NCBI GenBank assembly: GCA_050954505.1
Contig: JBPBPY010000267.1
Location: 1-9,038, forward strand
From: JAQGMO01 sp050954505
GTDB taxonomy: Bacteria > Pseudomonadota > Gammaproteobacteria > Burkholderiales > Burkholderiaceae_D
Direction of reading: 5' to 3'
DNA length: 9,038 nt
The first letter of the stretch is position 1. Every line of letters begins with the position of its first letter. The notes below the pieces were generated by a model that did not search any database, had not been told where the DNA came from, and worked only from the letters and a program-made list of their open reading frames with translations. This document shows positions 6,929 through 9,038 of the stretch, one piece after another. Position numbers and translations under genes: made by a program.

Positions 6929-7437
6929 TTTCACCTTACCGATGTTGCAATTGCAAGTGCACGTCTATCTGAAGAAGTCGATACGGTTACAAAAATCTGT
7001 CCTTCTACTTGCCTGGCATGTCAATCCAATCAAACAGCAACTTGAAATTGTTTTCACATTTTGGGAACAAGGGTGTAAAACGCGTTACTAACTCGTGAAG
7101 TGAAATTACGCAGATTGTCAACGATATTCGACCTCTCATGGTTGACCCTTTCATCTTTGAACAGCACAGAGTCGGTTCTGTAAGACGAACGTCACACTGA
7201 CGACAATTCGAAGCTGGAATTTCGGAAAGAATTTTTGTTGAGATCTCTTTGCATTCGCTTCCGTCACGGTAGCGTTCAATTGTTTCTTACAGGGCTTTTA
7301 TCTGGGCGGACATTTATTCTCGTATCAAATTGCCACATTATCCTGCAGATCATCAGTACTGATAAAGGAGCCGGCGCAACAAAAGAATATTTGGAGCTGC
7401 AACAGTCATTTTTATAAAGCAATGTAAAGGTCATTTC
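6929..7437. other. Non-coding spacer between copies 2 and 3
   Basis: These 509 AT-rich bp hold no gene I can support. A short plus-strand frame near 7235-7417 has no ribosome site, no recognisable motif and no similarity by eye to the paralogues. A perfect 12-bp palindrome, TTGCAATTGCAA (6945-6956), lies 17 bp after the copy 2 stop; it lacks a T tract, so it is not a terminator. No clear remnant of another family copy was found by eye in the three plus frames. The end of the spacer carries AAAGG (7426-7430), the ribosome site for copy 3. Confidence 0.5.
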
Positions 7438-8165
7438 ATGAAGTGCGGGATATTCCTGCTTCGGTCTTTGACGATCACATCAATGCTTACTCATTTCTGC
7501 ATTGGGCAAGGAATTGGATTGCAAAATACATTTCCGATTGATAGGGACCGAAGTGTGGCAAAGGTTGCTCAAAGCTCTTTTGATCTGCAGCAACTGCAAT
7601 CGCCAAGGAACTCGCAGGAGTTTCTCACGCTGCTAAACACGATTTCAGAAAATGCGCTTTTGCTCCGGCATCAGTTCCAGGACGAGGCATTCTTGCTCAA
7701 GTTATTCGGGCCCGGGTTGATTTCTGACCCCCTCACATATGTTTCTCGAACAAAAGGACTTCACTTCAAAAAGATTACCCCGCTCGACAATTCATTATTT
7801 CGAAATTCGTTTAAATCCAACGCCATTATTCTCAGCTTCATCGATAGAACTGACTTGGATGCGCGCACGCGTTCGGCGTCGTTAAGCTTTTACACATCCT
7901 CGGAAGAAATCCTTTTACTGTGGAACGCGTAGAGTATGGTTTTGGCGCAAATGGGGAGTGGGAAGATCCGTTAGGCATGCCTGGTGTGATTGGACCCATT
8001 GAAAATATGGAGGCAGCGATGAGGCGTTCGCCGCCAACACATGCAAAAGGGTATTTTTCGGTTCGTTACTTTTTTGAAACAGATCAATCGACATCCAAGG
8101 TGGAAATTGAGCTCAACCGTAACGGGACTGTCCGAACCATCAAAATTCTTCAACAGGAAAAATGA
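7438..8165 (+). pseudogene. Paralogue copy 3: exported protein interrupted by a -1 frameshift
   Basis: Function unknown; the same family as copy 2. ATG 7438 has AAAGG 7 nt upstream. The first frame (7438-7932, 164 aa) has a signal peptide (MKCGIFLLRSLTITSMLTHF), FDL at 48-50, SPRNSQEFLTLLNTISEN at 55-72, LLKLFGP at 86-92 and LDNSLF at 117-122. It then departs from the family after YTSSEE at residue 157 and ends in LLLWNA. The family continues in the -1 frame from about 7908 with NPFTVERVEYGFGANGEWEDP, matching NPFSAEMIEETLGAPNEEWDP of copy 2, then THAKGYFSVRY, KVEIELNRNGTVRTIKI and a final QQEK ending at 8165. Restoring one A in the GAAGAAATCC stretch (about 7903-7910) gives 242 aa, almost the length of copy 2. 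A disabling deletion, a sequencing error or programmed slippage could all explain it. Confidence 0.85.
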
Positions 8166-8568
8166 ACGTGGAAACTCTGACGACAGATGCAATTCAAATG
8201 CTGCGACTGAGGGGCAATGATCCAGCTAATTCAGATTAAGGCTCTGCTGAAGCAATGATCAGATTAACTGACCAGTCATTGCTGTTCACTGGACCTCGAA
8301 TTAGACGGTTAACCAGTGAGTAGTATGAAAGTGGGAGCCGCGGGTTCTGGCATCGGAGCGACATAGAAATCCATCTTCGTGGATGCAGGTGAAAGAGGTT
8401 GCCTCACGAATTCCGAGCTTGGACAAAATTAGCTGGCCACATTGTTCGCTCACGGAATGGCACACCTCATTATTTCTGGCGGTTTTCCAGACAACGTCAA
8501 AGAAGCCATGAATCTTTTAGCATTTGTACCTAAGCCTTCAAGGTAACGAAGCCTTTAAGACGACTACC
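8166..8568. other. Spacer between copies 3 and 4 with two inverted repeats
   Basis: These 403 bp carry no gene I can support; a 29-codon frame at 8457-8546 has no ribosome site or motif. Two successive inverted repeats occur. AGCAATGA (8251-8258) pairs with TCATTGCT (8276-8283), with an inner TCAG/CTGA pairing and a 5-nt loop. TCACTGG (8286-8292) pairs with CCAGTGA (8313-8319) across a 20-nt loop. Neither is followed by a T tract, so these are not standard intrinsic terminators; they could be an RNA 3' structure of copy 3 or operator sites for copy 4. Confidence 0.5.
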
Positions 8569-9038
8569 ATGAAATCCATGATCGGCCTCATCCGGCATTT
8601 AGTGTTCACGTCTGCCCTTTGCGACGCCTGCATTGCTTATGCACTCGAATTGGAGAGCATTTCTTCGAGGAGAGCGAATCCTAGCGTTGCAATGCCGGAA
8701 CCGGACAATTTTAGCCAAACGCAATTGCGACTGGCTACGCTTTTTGAGCAAACCTCCGAGAAATCATTGTCATCTCAAACATCGGCCATGTTTCGAACAA
8801 ATGTTTTTGATCTAACGCTGCTGTCAACGCCAAGATCGCCTCATGAATTCGTCTCGCTTTTAAATACAATTTCCGAGAACTTTCTTTTGCTTGATCCAAG
8901 GTTTCAACGCAACGAACTCCTTATGAGTTTGTTTGATGCCAAAGCTGTTTCAAATCCCTATTCCTCGTATCCACAACTCTCTTCGCTTGGAATGAGAGAG
9001 TTCGAGCTGTCGGAGGATTCGCTTCTGAAAGTCAATTT
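8569..9038 (+). CDS. Paralogue copy 4: exported protein, partial at right edge
   Basis: Function unknown; the same family as copy 2. From ATG 8569 there are 156 codons before the window ends. The N-terminus is a signal peptide (MKSMIGLIRHLVFTSALCDACIAYA). The linker before the core is about 30 residues longer than in the other copies: FD falls at 80-81 against 48-50. The core TPRSPHEFVSLLNTISENFLLLDPRF (87-112) is closest in pattern to copy 2. LLMSLFD (117-123) and SEDSLLK (148-154) continue the family alignment. The ribosome site is weak. No internal stop or frameshift is seen in the visible part, so this copy may be intact. Confidence 0.8.
   Translation, partial: MKSMIGLIRHLVFTSALCDACIAYALELESISSRRANPSVAMPEPDNFSQTQLRLATLFEQTSEKSLSSQTSAMFRTNVFDLTLLSTPRSPHEFVSLLNTISENFLLLDPRFQRNELLMSLFDAKAVSNPYSSYPQLSSLGMREFELSEDSLLKVN

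Larger units (their letters stand above)
5897..9038 (+). repeat. Tandem array of four diverged paralogues
   Basis: Four plus-strand genes share a core that is also visible in DNA: ACNNTNTCNGANAAN followed by a T-rich stretch, at about 6099, 6401, 7639 and 8856. All carry signal peptides and diverge strongly between cleavage site and core. The copies are not recent duplicates, since most positions outside the core differ. The array continues past the right edge at least to the end of copy 4. No transposase, integrase, terminal inverted repeats or tRNA was seen within the window. Confidence 0.8.

Noticed and set aside
6945..6956. Palindrome TTGCAATTGCAA after copy 2 as a terminator or operator
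   Set aside because: There is no T tract and no second copy nearby; a single AT-rich 12-bp palindrome is weak evidence.
7235..7417. Short plus-strand frame (60 codons) in the spacer before copy 3
   Set aside because: No ribosome site, no motif and no similarity by eye to the paralogue family.
8457..8546. 29-codon frame before copy 4
   Set aside because: No ribosome site. The EAMNLL stretch only faintly resembles the family core and lacks the SEN motif.
5897..9038. CRISPR array or transposon
   Set aside because: The recurring unit is a diverged protein-coding core at irregular spacing, not short identical repeats. No transposase or terminal inverted repeats are visible.

Overview
The window looks like a chromosomal segment of a Burkholderiales betaproteobacterium, probably Oxalobacteraceae-like. 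The QueE cysteine spacing and flanking residues match the Burkholderia-type enzyme, and the order queE-queD-tadA-ldcA is familiar from that order. A high-GC housekeeping half (about 65% G+C in one sampled line, roughly 1-5450) meets an AT-richer, apparently accessory half (about 42% in one sampled line, roughly 5450-9038).

On the minus strand, reading out of the left edge, lie a ligase-associated metallo-beta-lactamase-fold exonuclease (1145-2368) and an ATP-dependent DNA ligase (1-1138, cut by the edge). The two are 6 bp apart and form a DNA-repair operon. A 352-bp divergent intergenic region separates them from a plus-strand operon: queE (7-carboxy-7-deazaguanine synthase), queD (6-carboxytetrahydropterin synthase), tadA (tRNA A34 deaminase) and ldcA (LD-carboxypeptidase). 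QueD and QueE make precursors of queuosine, a wobble-position modification; TadA makes inosine at the wobble position; LdcA recycles peptidoglycan peptides. The intergenic region holds two nested perfect inverted repeats (9 bp and 7 bp) about 40 bp upstream of queE.

Past ldcA is a minus-strand-oriented intrinsic terminator. It ends a short unrecognised minus-strand frame (5650-5958) that looks like a gene remnant. From 5897 to the right edge there is an array of four same-strand paralogues of a small exported protein family that I do not recognise. Copy 1 is truncated, copy 2 (243 aa) looks intact, copy 3 is split by a -1 frameshift (242 aa when repaired), and copy 4 is cut by the window edge. 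All start with a signal peptide and share a core built around SP-x-E-F-x-x-L-L-x-T-I-S-E-N-x-L-L-L. Copies 2 and 3 also share a C-terminal region ending in an IELN...VR.I.I..Q.EK pattern. The copies are strongly diverged and in different states of decay. This fits a lineage-specific expanding family of secreted or periplasmic proteins; an orphan immunity-protein array is one possible but unproven reading. Gaps of 509 and 403 bp between copies hold no convincing genes, but the second holds two successive inverted repeats.
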